Source: Astrothelium macrocarpum
Lineage: Eukaryota > Ascomycota > Dothideomycetes > Trypetheliales > Trypetheliaceae
Direction: 5' to 3'
Assembly: GCA_021030915.1 (NCBI GenBank)
Contig: JAGEMR010000183.1
Span: forward strand, 1 to 48,068
Length of the DNA: 48,068 nucleotides
The notes under the pieces are model-generated. The model did no database searches, was not told the origin of the DNA, and saw only the letters and a list, made by a program, of their open reading frames with translations. Every line of letters begins with the position of its first letter. Positions within the stretch are counted from its first letter, which is position 1. This document shows, one piece after another, positions 1 to 12,847 of the stretch. The translations under genes and the position numbers were made by a program.

Positions 1-44
1 GATAATTATCCAGATCCTATGCTATCCAGCTATTATGCTATGCT

Positions 45-1830
45 ATGCGATCCAATGATCCTTCCGACCCCTGGCTGGTATCCAGAGGCAGAAAATTCAT
101 GCAGTTTATAAAACCGAACCACTGTCTCTATTCCGGTCTGACTTTGTTAAACCATCCCGGGGGAATCTCTTGCAAGCCTGCTCAGGGAAGGACTCAGGTT
201 GACGGATACGTCATTGTTGATTTCAAAAAAGCTGAGCGGGACAACCCAAAGTGGGTATTGCAACTCGACATTCCTAAGAGCACCGGAGGCTCAGAACTAG
301 AGTTTGAGGAAGATTACCCAAAGTACTTTTGGAAAGATAACTACAATATATTAGACATGACCACATCTGAAACCATCCACAATGATAGCCGCATCGACTC
401 AATTGATATGAATGATTTCATCTCCAGCGATCATTTCCTGTCTGCGATAAAGAACAAACTCGGCGAAAGAGAGGTCGACGGAAGCTCCTTTGGAGATGCA
501 GAACTCATGCTCCTACCAGATCGCGTTTGTGGTTTCGATTTACAGAGGAGGAAGTTTAGTATCTTAGCCATGGACCATCTACGCTCAGTGGACGTGACAA
601 ATGAGGGATGGGCAGATCTCAAGCTACCGCGCGGACACAAACATATGATCCAGGCTCAGATCAAGGCTCACTTTGTAGACAAACGATTGCGAGAGCGTGG
701 CCTTCGCGGTACGACCGAACACGATATAGTTCGTGGGAAAGGGCAGGGGTTGATTATCCTTCTTCATGGAGCTCCAGGGGTTGGTAAAACCTCTACCGCC
801 GAATGTGTAGCAGAATTTTTGCACAAGCCTCTCTTTCCCATTACGTGCGGGGATCTCGGCGTGACAGCTACTGTCGTTGAAGAAACACTAAGCAGTATAT
901 TCGCCAAAGCGGAAGCATGGGATTGTGTACTGTTACTCGATGAGGCGGACGTCTTTCTGGCACAGAGGACTAGAACTGATCTCAAGAGGAATGCTGTTGT
1001 GTCTGGTAAGTCGTCTACTCATCACTTCATCCAACTACTAAAGTATATCAGTCTTTCTCCGTGTCTTGGAATATTACAAAGGAATTTTGATCCTTACCAC
1101 AAATCGAGTGGGTGCATTTGATGAAGCTTTCAAGTCCCGGATTCATCTACATTTATACTATCCAGCACTGAACAAAGACCAGACAATGAGCATTTGGAGG
1201 ATGAACCTGTATCGCGTGGTCCAGAGGAAAAAGGGCAATATCACGGTTGATGGAGATGAAATTATGCGATTCGCCGAGAGCCATTTCGAGTTTCATAAAA
1301 GGAAAAATACACGATGGAATGGACGACAAATCCGCAATGCATTCCAGACAGCCGTAGCAATGGCAGAGTATGAAGCACTTGAGAGCACGAACAGTTACAG
1401 TGATTGGGAAGATGGAGCCATGCCGATGGTAAAATCCCACCTACAAGTTTCTCATTTTCGTACAGTTTCAGATGCGTCTTCTCAATTCGATACTTATATC
1501 GAGGAGACCGTTGGAGGTACCGATGCGGAACGAGCTCTGATGGATAGAGATCGGGCTGACCATTTCAAATGGGCTGGATTTGCAACTGTAGGAAGTGATT
1601 CATACGATAATGAATCAAATCCCTGGCCACAACGTCCAGAGAGAGAATATTATTCACAGTCAAATCCCAAGTTCTTTCCACAGTCGTCAAGCGGACCAGG
1701 GTACACCCAGGATTTTATACCTAACCTATATTTCCATAACCAAGGTCAGGGTTGGCCAGGCTCATCACCACCTTCAAGGCCTCCTTGGGCTGTCACGGCT
1801 CAAGAAAATGGACCCAAGGATCAATTCTAG
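45..1830 (+). CDS. Fungal AAA+ ATPase, 5' end probably outside window
   Basis: Two exons, 45..1005 and 1052..1830; removing the 46-nt intron 1006..1051 (GTAAGT...ATCAG) joins the Walker B half to the sensor-1 half in frame. The protein has the RGRKF..HC.Y.G segment seen after the DUF7025-type region of fungal AAA proteins, Walker A GAPGVGKT, an intact Walker B LLLDEADVFL, sensor 1 LTTNR and the arginine-finger motif FKSR. After the ATPase core comes a low-complexity Pro/Ser/Gln tail of about 100 residues. The ATG at 45 starts in the middle of the conserved N-terminal region and has an in-frame stop at 3..5, so earlier exons very probably lie upstream of the window. The substrate of this family is unknown; hydrolysis-driven remodelling is inferred from the AAA core. 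A second member of the family lies at 43309. Confidence 0.82.
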
Positions 1831-2669
1831 AACCTTAGGTCTCTCCAGTTCAGTCTCGTTGTTAGGGCAGGAACGGACAGGTTCACGTGTTACCCACCAT
1901 ATCTAGCTTCACTTCCTAGATAGCTTCCTCATTAGCTTACAACAATGGATTCAGTGGATTGATACACTTCTTTCTTCGTAACACTCGTCCATGAGTTCCA
2001 GGACCTAGTTTGCCATCACTGGAGCCGAAGGAACTCATAATGAGCTTGAAAGGCAGCTCGTCGTCACACCGCAACCGGCAGGGTTCCAGATAAAGGGAGG
2101 TAGTGATGAGAACTATTCCATCATTAATAGAAGTGCCAAGAAACCCTAGATGAAATGTTGACCCTGTTTTGGATGGTGTAACGGTCATCAGGATTATACT
2201 ATGAAATGTGTACGACTCTAAAAAATAAGAGCTATTAGATTTGAGTACCAGAGCGTTTGGTCAGTGGTGTTGTTAATATGATTTATTAAGTTCTGACCTA
2301 CAATCACTTAACTTTTTTTAAGGTAATCCAGGGCAGACCTCAACAGTCAGAATACATTTTCGGAAATTCGTGATCCTTAAAACTGATTTCCAACTACAAG
2401 AGTCAAATGTCTTGGTAACTATCGCAGGGAGCGAACTATCTGCCTAGTACTATATCAAAACTCTACGTCAATTCATTTAACTACGTCGAGTGACGAGGAC
2501 TAATTGCGTTGAAAGGCAGCTCATAGGGAAGAGTGAGATGAGCCCACTGGTCAACTTTGCAAACCAATCTCCAAATGGACAAATAATTTCGCTTGACAAT
2601 GTTTTTTAAGCGGAAAAACTAACAAAGCTTCCTTGAGAACGATTCGTCCGATCTTCTGGGAATACGCTG
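1831..2669. other. Intergenic, gene 3' flank up to transposon A
   Basis: No convincing gene. Base composition is ordinary up to the last base before transposon A, so mutation has not visibly spread out of the repeat. The 14 bases before the TA target site (GGGAATACGCTG) resemble the transposon tip (GGAGAATACGCCGCTG). Confidence 0.6.
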
Positions 2670-2671
2670 TA

Positions 2672-2699
2672 GGAGAATACGCCGCTGTGTGCACGGCCC
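2672..2699 (+). repeat. Left terminal inverted repeat of A
   Basis: The first 28 bases match the inverted right end. Two related 13-mers start at 2682 and 2699, 17 bp apart, sharing the core TGCAC. Confidence 0.9.
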
Positions 2700-2749
2700 G
2701 ACTCGCTGCACACCCACGAAATTCTCAACACCATGGATTCGAACTCAAA

Positions 2750-4041
2750 TAACTCAATAATTATAATAATAATTAATATAAGATTAATTTTAAAATATAA
2801 TTGAAATTCATACGAATAAGAATTATTATTAAATTTAATTATTGAAATGTTATAAAAATTAATATTGATATTGAGAATGAATAAAATGAGAAATCAAATT
2901 AGTCTCATTTAAATATTTTTTATCATTCATCATTAAATTTTAAAATTTTTTAATTAATAGAATAATATTATATTTTAATATTTTATTTTATTTCGTCTCA
3001 TTTTATAACTATTTTATAATAATTCGCTATTTCTGAATCTTTTTTCGCTATTATTATTGAATTTCATATTATTATTTTCGTTTTTATTAAATTTTCTCAT
3101 AGATATATTAATATTCAATTTTCATTTCAATTTCAATTTATCTGATAATCTATTATTAAATCTTTTGAATTTTTTATTATTCCTTTTTATTTTTTTCATT
3201 TTATTCATTTTATTATTATTGTTTATGAATATATTATATTTTATTTGAATTATAGAATACTATTTCATTATATTTAATATATATTTCAATAATCTTTTGA
3301 TATTTTATTTATTTTTATTCATATTTCATTATTTTTTGAAGATTCTGATTTTTATATTTAATGATATTATTTTTTATCTTCATTTTTAAATATCTAATTA
3401 TGAAAAAATTCAGTTTTTTTCGAAAAAAGATATTCATATTCGATTCAAATTCTGATTTCAATTTTCTTAAATGAATACTAATAATTTATATAAAAAATCC
3501 CGATATATTTAAATTCTGAGAATTCTTTCATATATATTATATTAATATTTAATCAAATATTATTAATGAATTAAATAAATTCATATTAAATAATTGAAAT
3601 TAATGAATTAAATAAAAAAAGAAAATAATAATAAAAATTTAATAATTATGATAATAATTAAAAAATTTCATTATTAAATGATTACTATGACCATTTATAA
3701 TTAAAAAATATTATTCATTTTATAATATTGAATTTGCTTTTTATATATTTATTGAATATTTCTTTCAATCAATTATATTCAATTTCATCATTTATCCAAT
3801 TTAATAGAAATATTATGAAATTATAATTATAAATAATTAAATTAAAATCTTGAAATTAAAAATTTTAAATAAATTTTGTTTTTGAATTATAAATAAATAA
3901 AAAAAATAAATTTATTCCGTTCATATAAATTATTTATATCTGATCTATAAAATAAATCATTTTTATAAATTAATCTAATAAAAATATAATATTATTTTAT
4001 AAATTAATTAATAATAAAATCTTTTTCATTCATATTATATA
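2750..4041 (-). pseudogene. DDE half of transposon A transposase (decayed)
   Basis: Reading the minus strand gives WLKEIFNKYIKSKF and then LIINGHSNHLIMKFF, which matches the pogo/DDE_1 block ..WLk.vFd..Tk...RLLI.DGH.SH...eF. The second catalytic Asp has become Asn (codon near 3690), as expected from a G-to-A change. The two segments are in different frames, so there is at least one indel near the T-run at about 3707, besides many stops. It continues the half found at 21385-21882 across the B insertion. No active product is possible. Confidence 0.75.
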
Positions 4042-4052
4042 TAACGTGGTTC

Positions 4053-4086
4053 ATCAGTTAGCCGCGCATATCAGTTGCCCGCGCAT
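4053..4086 (+). repeat. Tandem 17-bp motif in B terminal repeat
   Basis: ATCAGTTAGCCGCGCAT at 4053-4069 is followed directly by ATCAGTTGCCCGCGCAT at 4070-4086, two mismatches in 17. The inverted right end carries the same pair. Probably two adjacent transposase binding sites. Confidence 0.85.
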
Positions 4087-4156
4087 TTTTCGGAAACAAA
4101 AACCATTTAAACTTTTGTCGCGTCATAATTTTCTAATCATAATATCAATTTTTTTC

Positions 4157-4399
4157 AAAGAAGAGAATATTATTTTTATTATCAATACAATTCAGATTAT
4201 CAAATCTTCTGATCAAAAATTGAATAAATATATAATTATAAAAATTTATAATATTCCAAAAAATATATTACATAATTGAATAAATAATCGATTTTAACGC
4301 GCGATAATTCGATTCTAATTTTATAAATTAATTCAAATTAAAAAGAAAATATTTATTTAATATATTATCAATTAAAATATTAAAAGATTTTTGATGTAT
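4157..4399 (+). pseudogene. N-terminal DNA-binding part of transposon B transposase
   Basis: Translation gives EENIIFIINTIQ...YNIPKNILHN and, past stops, a segment resembling the CENP-B-type second helix-turn-helix. This fits the psq-type helix-turn-helix of pogo transposases (A...Y.vp.sTL..R). The reading frame is broken by stop codons explainable by C-to-T or G-to-A changes and ends at the L1 insertion. It continues at 13220. Confidence 0.75.
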
Positions 4400-4404
4400 T
4401 TTTC

Positions 4405-4771
4405 TGTTACGACCCCACGGTCATGCGGGTACACCCCGCCGGGGAGTAACCAACCAGTATGATACTCGGACGGATTACTCACGTAGTCTTGAATAAACAT
4501 CACCGATTAAATGATAAGACTCATTAGACTGAAAATAAGAATCACGATAATATTAATGAATAATTCAAATATATAAAAATATTACGAAATTATTATAATC
4601 TCATTATATTCAAAATCATTTTTTAAATTAATCTTTAATAACGTTTTTAATAGAAATTTTAAATTATCAATTAATCATTATTTTTTATTAATTCAATTCT
4701 TTATTGATTCATTTCAGAAATTATTTTGATTTCAAATAAATTTAATTTTAAAAATATTTAAAATCATAATA
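4405..4771 (+). repeat. 5' LTR of L1
   Basis: 367 bp. The first ~95 bases are GC-normal and nearly identical to the outer end of L2; from about 4500 inward the sequence is AT-saturated, and its last bases (CATAATA) are a mutated form of the intact 3' LTR end CATAACA. Confidence 0.9.
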
Positions 4772-6340
4772 TATTGAATATTTTTAAAATAAATCAATAA
4801 AAATAATTATAAAATAATAATAATATATTTTAGATCGGAAGAATCCAATTCATATTATGATTTAATAGAAAATTCAAAAAATCTGATGATTTTTATGAAA
4901 ATCGTTTCAAAATAAAAGACTAATTTAATAATATATAATTATATTTTATATTTAAAAATATTATTTCAGATAATCAGTCTTTTTTTATAAATATATTTAT
5001 AAAAAAAAAAAATTCTATTGAATCCGATTATATTTTATTAATTATATGAATAATATCAGAGATCAGATTATCAATAATATATTTCAGAATTTTGATATAT
5101 TCAAAAAAGAAATCAATAAAATATTCAAAATATCCAATTAATAAATAATAATTGAATAAATTATTTTGAATATTAATTAAAAGATTTTTATAATTGATTA
5201 TATAATTAAATTTCAGAAATATATTTAATAAATCGAATAGAATAATAAAATATTTTATTTTATATTTTATAAAAAATTTAAAAATAATATTAAGAATAAA
5301 TTAATATATTATATGAATATTATTGATATTTTATCGTGATTAATGAAAATTGTAATTGAATTAGATGATAAATTATATATAAAATTTTTTAAAAAAAGAA
5401 AAAATCATAAATTAATCATTAAATAGAAAAATTTATGAATTCAGAATAACGATTATAACGATCTAATGAATTTTAATTTTATCAAAAAAAGAAAAAAAAA
5501 GAATAATATTCATTTTAAAAAAAAATCAAAAAATCAAAAATATTATTTTTACGAAAAAAAAGAATATTTTACAAAAAATTATCAATTTAAATTTAATATA
5601 ATATAATATAAAATCGTAATTATAAAAAAAGAAATTAATATGATTTTAATTAATAATTTGAATGAAGATATTCTGATAAAAGGGATTATTCAGAAAATAT
5701 CTGATAAGAAAAATGAATAATAATTCGATTAATAAAATGATGATGAAAAAAATAATCAATTTTTGATATCAAAAAATTTATAAAAAATACGAAAAAAAAA
5801 TGCGAATTTACGTATTATAAATAAATTAATAAAATAAATGAATTATATAAAAACGACCAATTACAGAATTTATATTCTAATAATATATAAAAGAAATATT
5901 AAAACGTTCAGATCATAAAAATTATTATATAATTAGAATATATATTATATCCAATTATTCAATTCATATAATTATAATATAAATAAATCGGAAATAATTC
6001 GAAATTTTAATAGAATTATTTATAAAAAATTTCAAAATATAAAAAAATATTTTATTCAATATTAAAAATTCAGATCATAAACGATTAATAAAATCAGAAA
6101 AATATTGAAATAATAAATATTCGATATTAAAATATCAAAATTATCGAAAAATAAAAATTAATATTTGATAAAAAAATATTATTAATACATAAAATCTGAA
6201 ATATTTAAAATATAGAAAAATATAATAATGATAATATTATGATAAAAATTATAAAAAATATATTGAAAATCAATAATTAAAAGAAATTTTTATAAATAAA
6301 AAAATAAAAAAAATAATATTCATATAGAGTCGTCCACGGT

Positions 6341-6368
6341 CATTTGGACAGCCCCATCATTTGGACAG
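6341..6368 (+). repeat. Tandem motif in C terminal repeat, 17-bp period
   Basis: CATTTGGACAG occurs at 6341-6351 and again, identical, at 6358-6368, exactly 17 bp apart. The pair is repeated inverted at the right end (about 8163-8190). Confidence 0.88.
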
Positions 6369-6429
6369 CTCTATACATGCGCGCCGTATACAATCAATCT
6401 GCGATCCTCATACATTTCGCACCCACATC

Positions 6430-8090
6430 TTCAAATTTAAATCTGAATTATCTGATGAATCATTAGATATAAAAATTATTATTTCTGATTTTTCTTTTTT
6501 AAATATAATTTTTATTAATCGTTCATGATGATATTTTGTATATAATTTTTTTTTTATTTCGTATATAATTCATAATGCAATCATAATTATATATATATTA
6601 ATTTTTTTTAATTTGATTCTTTTATTTTTAATATTATATTTTTATTTATTAAAAAATTCTGATTAATCTATCAATTATTTAATTATAATAATAATTATAA
6701 TATTTTACGATTTATATAAATATATCATATGTTCTGTATATCATTTTATAAATAATTTAATTATATTATTCTTATTCAATATTTTTATAAATTCTTTATT
6801 TGATTTATTAAATTTAATAATTTTTAAAAAAGAGTTTTTTAATAATATATAATCCAATTTGACTGAATTGGATAATATAAATCCTTTTAAAATAAACGTA
6901 ATTTATATAATAAATAATTTATTCAAAATTTATATATAATTTAATAATAATATATTTACGTTTCGAAAATTAATATAAATATTTTTTTTTATCATAATCA
7001 TTTTATATACGCGAATAAATATTTCGATTCATTTTATTTTAAATATATATTATATACTAAATTTATAAAATATAATTATTTCGTTTATATGAAATTATTT
7101 GAATATAATAAATATATTCATATTAAATGATTAAAATATATATAAATAATATAATGATATTATTATAAAATCAATTTTATTATTAATATAATAAATGATA
7201 AATTTGATTTGAATATAATTATTATGGCCATTTATAATAAAAAGATATTTATGATTCATATATCATTCATATATCAAAGAATTGAAAATTTCGGTCAATT
7301 AATATAATTCCAATTCATTTGATATTCAGTCATTTTTATTTATTATAAAACGATATTTTAATAATAGATTTACGCTGATCCAATATATATTGAATTATAC
7401 GCTTTTAAAAATCAAAAAAGACGGCAGTATTTCATTTATTATATTAATATATTCAATCATTATAATTCATTCTTATTTATCTATTATAATCTTTTATTTT
7501 TTTTTTATATCAAAATAAATCAATATTTTAAATGATTATTCTTTTTCAATATCAAATTCTGATTCATTTATATTATAAATATCTATAATATCATATTTAT
7601 ATTCTTTTTATTATTTTTTAAATATATCAAATCAGCGATTTATTATTATTTTAATTGCGCCATTTATATAAATCGATTCTAATTGACGGATATATATATT
7701 AATAATTTCAGAATATCATTTGAAAAAATGATCGATCCAATTGATATCAATTAAATTAAAAGAAAAATATACAAAATGTAAATAAAATATATAATAAATG
7801 CGTTTTTTTTTATAAAAATTCAGTCAATTCTAATAATAATAAATATATAATTGGATTTTCTATATTAATATATTATTTGATCTAATGAATTAAAATTGAT
7901 TTTTTAATATTTGTCAGAAATTGAATTGATTTATTGATTTTTACGTGTGAGATATCGCCGTTTCGTCTACGCGTTAATATTGATCTAGATATTTTAAATA
8001 TACGTATAATTTTAATAACAGATAAAAATTGATTTTCAGAAAATGCAATAAAAATAGATTAAATTCTAATTTCAAATTCTGTATTTTTTG
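6430..8090 (-). pseudogene. Transposon C transposase (decayed pogo/Fot1 type)
   Basis: The minus strand reads, N- to C-terminus: a psq-type helix-turn-helix (FKISRSILTRRRNGDISH, near 7.95-8.0 kb); a second CENP-B-like helix-turn-helix (INKSIQFLTNIKKSILI); DIYNINESEF, equivalent to the pogo motif DiyNfDEtGF with the first catalytic Asp changed to Asn (about 7.55 kb); and YLFIINGHNNYIQIKF, equivalent to the DGH.SH block with Asp changed to Asn (NGH codons at 7224-7232). A charged C-terminal tail follows near 6.45 kb. Many stop codons interrupt it. Both Asp-to-Asn changes are the G-to-A transitions expected from RIP. Confidence 0.8.
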
Positions 8091-9299
8091 AGGAATTTTG
8101 AATTGTCATGATGAAATGCATGAGGATCGCAGGCTGATCATATGCGGCGCGCATGTACAGAACTGTCCAAATGATGGGGCTGTCCAAATGACCGTGGACG
8201 ACTCTATACGTTTTTATCGAAAAAAAATATAGAATATTTTCAAATGAATTTACTGATATAATCTATTTATAATTATTAAATTTAGGATTATTTTTAAAAA
8301 TAATTATTCGTAAATAAAAAATATTTAAATTATAAAAAAATATATTATTATTAATATGAAAATGAAAATTATAAAATTCATATAACGGAAAAATTAGAAT
8401 AATATAAATAAAATCTATAAATAAATTATAATTTTATCATTTATTATATATATTAAAAATAAAAAAGGGAATATATATTAATCAATGAATAATTCTATAA
8501 AAATAAAAAAACTTATTTTTATCATAATAATAATGATATAATTCAATATCCATCGAATTTTATAAAATAAATAATAATCAAAATATACGAAATATGAGAA
8601 AATGATTTAAATTTTATATATAAAATACGTATATAAATCTAAATATTATTCAAATATCCAATTAATTATTATATATTATTATTTTATTGATAAAAAATGA
8701 AATCACGATATTAATCGATTTAGATATAAATAAGAATTTTTTATCCGAAATATTTTAAAAATTATTAAATCTATCGAAAAAATAAAAAAAAAAAAGATAT
8801 ATAATACGTGTAATGATAGGATAGAAAATGCCAGAAATTGGGAAAATTTTTTAAAAAATTCAATTATTAATTATATCTAGTTATTATAAGATATATCAAA
8901 GAAATCATATTCAATATTATTATTATAATCAGATATAAAATTATATTAAAATTGTCATAATTATAATAATATAATCTAATAATTAATTAGAAATTAAAAG
9001 AATTGAAAATAGATGAATATAATTATAGAATTATATCAGAATTTTTATATTTAAATATGATAAAAGATAAAATAAATGATTATTTTATATAAATCATTTT
9101 AAAAAACGAAATTTTAAAAAAAATAGATTTAAATATAATAAATATTCCGATAAAATCAGAAAATTAGAAAACTAATAATTTGAAAATCATTTTAATAATT
9201 TCCGGAATTCTTTTGAAATATAGAAAATGGATATATCTTTTCAAAAAAAAATTAGATATTAAAATATTATTTAAATATCAATCATAGAATCATAAAATA

Positions 9300-10000
9300 A
9301 AATTTTTTATAAAAAAAATAATCTATATTCAGATCTATTTATATATTATCCAATAAAAAATTTAAAATATTATAAAAATATTTAAATAAAAATTTAAAAA
9401 AGGATTTTATCAGAAAATTGGAATCATTTATAAAATATCTGACTCTTTTTATATTAAAAAAAAAAATTTACAATTTTATATTAATTATAAATAATTTAAT
9501 AAAATAATAATAAAAAATTGATATTTATTATTAAATATAATCGAATTATAAAATAGATTTTCAGATATATAATAATTTATCAAATTGGATTTATTAAAAA
9601 TCTATAATTTCATCAGAATAAAAGAAAATGAAAAATGAAAAATAATATTTAAAATAAAATACGGATATTTCGAATATTTTATTATATTATTTGAATTTAT
9701 AAATATATCAATTAATTATCAAATATTTATTAACGATATATTATGATTATATTTTAATAAATTTATCATAATTTATTTAAATGATATTTTCATTTATTCG
9801 AAAATAAAAAAAGAATATATAAAATAAATCCAATAAATATTTTCAGAATTTAATAAATAAAATTTATGATTTGAATTATTCAAATACAAATTTTGAATAA
9901 AAGAAATTAATTTTTTAGATTATATAATTGGAATAAAAACAATCTGAATTAATCCGAATAAAATGAAATCAATTAAAAAATAATCAGAATTAAAAAATAT
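9300..10000 (+). pseudogene. L1 reverse transcriptase remnant
   Basis: The plus strand reads FNKFIIIYLNDIFIYSK, equivalent to the Ty3/Gypsy catalytic box (f..vYLDDILIyS), with the first Asp of YLDD changed to Asn at 9780-9782. It is followed by KKEYIK and then FKYKF*IKEINFLDYIIGI, the usual ..KC.F....v.FLG..i. stretch. The upstream limit is approximate. Confidence 0.8.
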
Positions 10001-10635
10001 AAAAAAAATTCAATTCTTTTTAAAATTCGTTAATTATAATTAAAAATTCATTAAAAAATATTCTTTCAAAATATAATTTTTAATAGAATTAATAAAAAAT
10101 GAAAAAATATTCATTTTTAAAAAAAAATAAAAAAAAAACATTCAAAATATTTAAAAAAAAATTATTTACAAAATTTCGTATTAAAAATCATTAAATCATT
10201 AGAATTAATATAAATCAAAACTGATATATCTGATTTAATAATAAAAATGTATTTATAATAATAAACGCAAAATAGAAAATGGTATCCAATAAAATATTAT
10301 TCAAAAAAATTCTTAAAATCAGAATAAAATTATGATATTCATAATAAGAAATTTTTTATCATAATCATTATATTATAATATTAAAAAATTTATATCGAAA
10401 AATTATTATTTTTGGAGATTTTCATAAATCATAAAAATTTCGTCTATTTTATGATAATCAAATAATTGAATTAATAATAAATTAAATGATTAGAATTTTT
10501 AAAATAATATAAATTTATCATCAAATACATATCAGAAAAGAATAATCCAAAAACCGACGTTTTAAATCGAAGACCGGATTATATGATAAAAAAAATCAAT
10601 AATCAAACAATTCTTCAAATCAATAAAAATGGCAT

Positions 10636-10974
10636 TGTTAGGACCACCAAAGGGGACGTGTACACCAGCGGTCACGAGATCCCACCTCTGGCTCATAAGG
10701 CTCAGACCTCGAGCCATGAGAGCCACCTCTGGCTCATAGGGCTCAGATACTGAGCCAGCTGAGCACTCAAGTATATAGGAATGCGACGAAGTCAGTCTTG
10801 ACCTCGTTGTATTCAAAGCCATTCTCTAAGCTAGTCTTTGATAACGTTTTCAGTAGAATTTTGAATTACCAAAACAATCATTATTCTTTGCTAGTTCAGT
10901 CCTTTACCGACTCACTTCAGAAGCCACCTTGATCCCAGGTAGACTTGACCCCAGGGATACCTGAGATCATAACA
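10636..10974 (+). mobile_element. D: solo LTR with GGCAT target duplication
   Basis: 339 bp from TGTTAGGACC to GATCATAACA, flanked by GGCAT at 10631-10635 and 10975-10979. Its last ~170 bp are homologous to the LTRs of L1 and L2, but the first ~170 bp are unrelated to theirs and contain an imperfect tandem repeat (CCACCTCTGGCTCATA...GGCTCAGA, twice). It is therefore a solo LTR of a sister subfamily, left by LTR-LTR recombination after insertion into L1. Unlike everything around it, it has a normal GC content and shows almost no C-to-T damage. Confidence 0.92.
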
Positions 10975-10979
10975 GGCAT

Positions 10980-11420
10980 ATTATCAGAAAATTATAAAGA
11001 AATCAATATAATTCTAACCGTCTTTAAAAAAAAAATACTATTTGGACGAAAAATCATAATTCCACAAAAAAGAATTAAAAAAATCATTCAAAAATATCAT
11101 GATGGATTATTTTATAAATATTCAGAAATTATATAAATTATAAAAAATATTCAAAGGAATTATCATTTCGAATAAATGAAAAAAAAAGTCCAAAATTATA
11201 TCATTAAATATAAATATTATCAAAAAAATAAATATAATATATAAATAAAAAGAAAAATGATTATATTGATAGAATCACCGGATAGACCATTTGAATAAAT
11301 TATTATGAATTTCATAATGAATTTATCAGAATCAGAAGATCCAATAATAAGATTCAAATATAATATAATTATAATTATTATAAATAAATTAATAAAATAT
11401 ATCATTATTAAATAATTCAG
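10980..11420 (+). pseudogene. L1 integrase remnant (zinc-binding and core start)
   Basis: Translation gives IIIPQKRIKKIIQKYHDGLFYKYSEII then KNIQRNYHF, matching the Ty3/Gypsy integrase H2C2 region (vP...r..il..yHd....GH.G...T...i.r.Y.W). It continues with IESPDRPFE*IIMNFIMNL, matching the start of the integrase core (p..PW..i.mDFi..LP), where the first catalytic Asp is now Asn (11308-11310). In-frame stops confirm that it is dead. Confidence 0.8.
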
Positions 11421-12847
11421 AAAGATATATAAAATAATTCATATAATTGAATTGATATTTCAGAAATTAATAAAATATTTTAGAATTCCAATAAATATTA
11501 TATTCAATAAAAATCGAAAATTTATATTAATATATTAAAAAATAATTTTAAAATAATTTAAAATTAAATTAAAAATATCCATAATATATCATAAAAAAAT
11601 AGATGATCAAATAGAATGAATGAATCAAATATTGAAATAATATTTAAGATATTATATTAATAATTAATAAAATAATTAATATTGAATCAAAGAACGTTTA
11701 TAATTATGAAAAAAATATCAATAGAATATATTATAAAATAATTAATAAAAAAATTGGAAAAATAATATATAAAGATATTTTCGGATTAAATATAAAAGAA
11801 TATATAATAAAAATTGAAAATTTTGACCGAAATTAAAAAAGAAATTAAAAGATTTAATAAAAAAATAAGAATCAAAAATAAAAGGATTAATATATTTAAA
11901 AAAAAATAAATCTTAATTAAAAAAAAAAAGATAAAATATATTTATTTATCAAAAATCTTAAAAATAAATTATTAATAAAAAAATTTAAATCAATCAAAAT
12001 CGGACCATTTCTGATATAAAAATAAAAAAAAAAAGATGAATTTTAAATTGAAATTATTAATAGATGTTAAAATATATCCAATATTTCATATATTTTTATT
12101 ATAATTAATGAATTTAATAATATTATATCAAAAAATATTCTATTTCGAATCAGAAAAGAAAAATGAATTCAAAATCGAAAAAACAATGGATTTTTATAAT
12201 CATAAATATTTGATAAAATGAAAAGAATATCTATTTTCAAAAAATATATAAAAAACCGTCAAAATTTTAAAAAATTATTAAAAAAAAAGAAAAAAATATC
12301 ATAAATCGTTTTGAAGAATTTATTATTTTTAAAAATCAGAAAATTCTAAAATTTAATGATTCGTTAAATAATATATCATTTATTTAAATAAATAAATTTT
12401 AAATAAAAGAAAAAAGGCCAATAATGATATTCATTATAAAATAATCTTTTTTTATTTTTTTTTATAATAAATCGAATTTATATTTTATTTTCATTTTTTT
12501 ATTTTTTAATAGACGAATTAATATTTATATTAATTTTTTTTCATCATTTTCAACATATTTTTGATATTCTTTATGGATCTTATTTCAAAACGATTATAAA
12601 AGATTCACGTATTTACGATCATTTTTAATATATTCAGATTATTTTAAATGAGAATTCATTACGATGTAAATAAATTTTTAAAAAAAATAACGATTATAAA
12701 AAATAAAAATCAAAGAATCAAAATAGGAAATCTTTAATATAAAATAATAACGGTTAAAAGAAGAATGAAAAGATATTTTTAAAAAAATTCACAAAAATTA
12801 GTAAATTTATAATATATGAAAATATATAATTAAAAAAGAAAGAATAA

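Larger units (their letters stand above)
6327..8204 (-). mobile_element. Transposon C: pogo/Fot1-like element inserted in L1
   Basis: Inverted ends of about 85-100 bp starting GAGTCGTCCACGG (6327) and ending CCGTGGACGACTC (8204) match almost perfectly and are flanked by TA (6325-6326 and 8205-8206; TATA on both sides leaves the edge uncertain by 2 bp). Length 1.88 kb. The minus strand encodes a decayed pogo-type transposase. L2, the other copy of the host retrotransposon, lacks this insert at the equivalent place, so C arrived after L1. The interior is AT-saturated while both ends keep normal GC. Confidence 0.9.

Noticed and set aside
3057..3248. 63-codon open frame rich in Phe, Leu and Ile
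   Set aside because: Low-complexity reading of AT-saturated DNA on the strand opposite to the transposon A transposase.
10562..10822. 86-codon minus-strand open frame
   Set aside because: Lies across the edge of solo LTR D; the apparent coding texture is LTR sequence.
11220..11405. 61-codon minus-strand frame, with a similar one at 15444-15635
   Set aside because: Their mutual similarity arises because both are antisense shadows of the integrase core in inverted L1 and L2.
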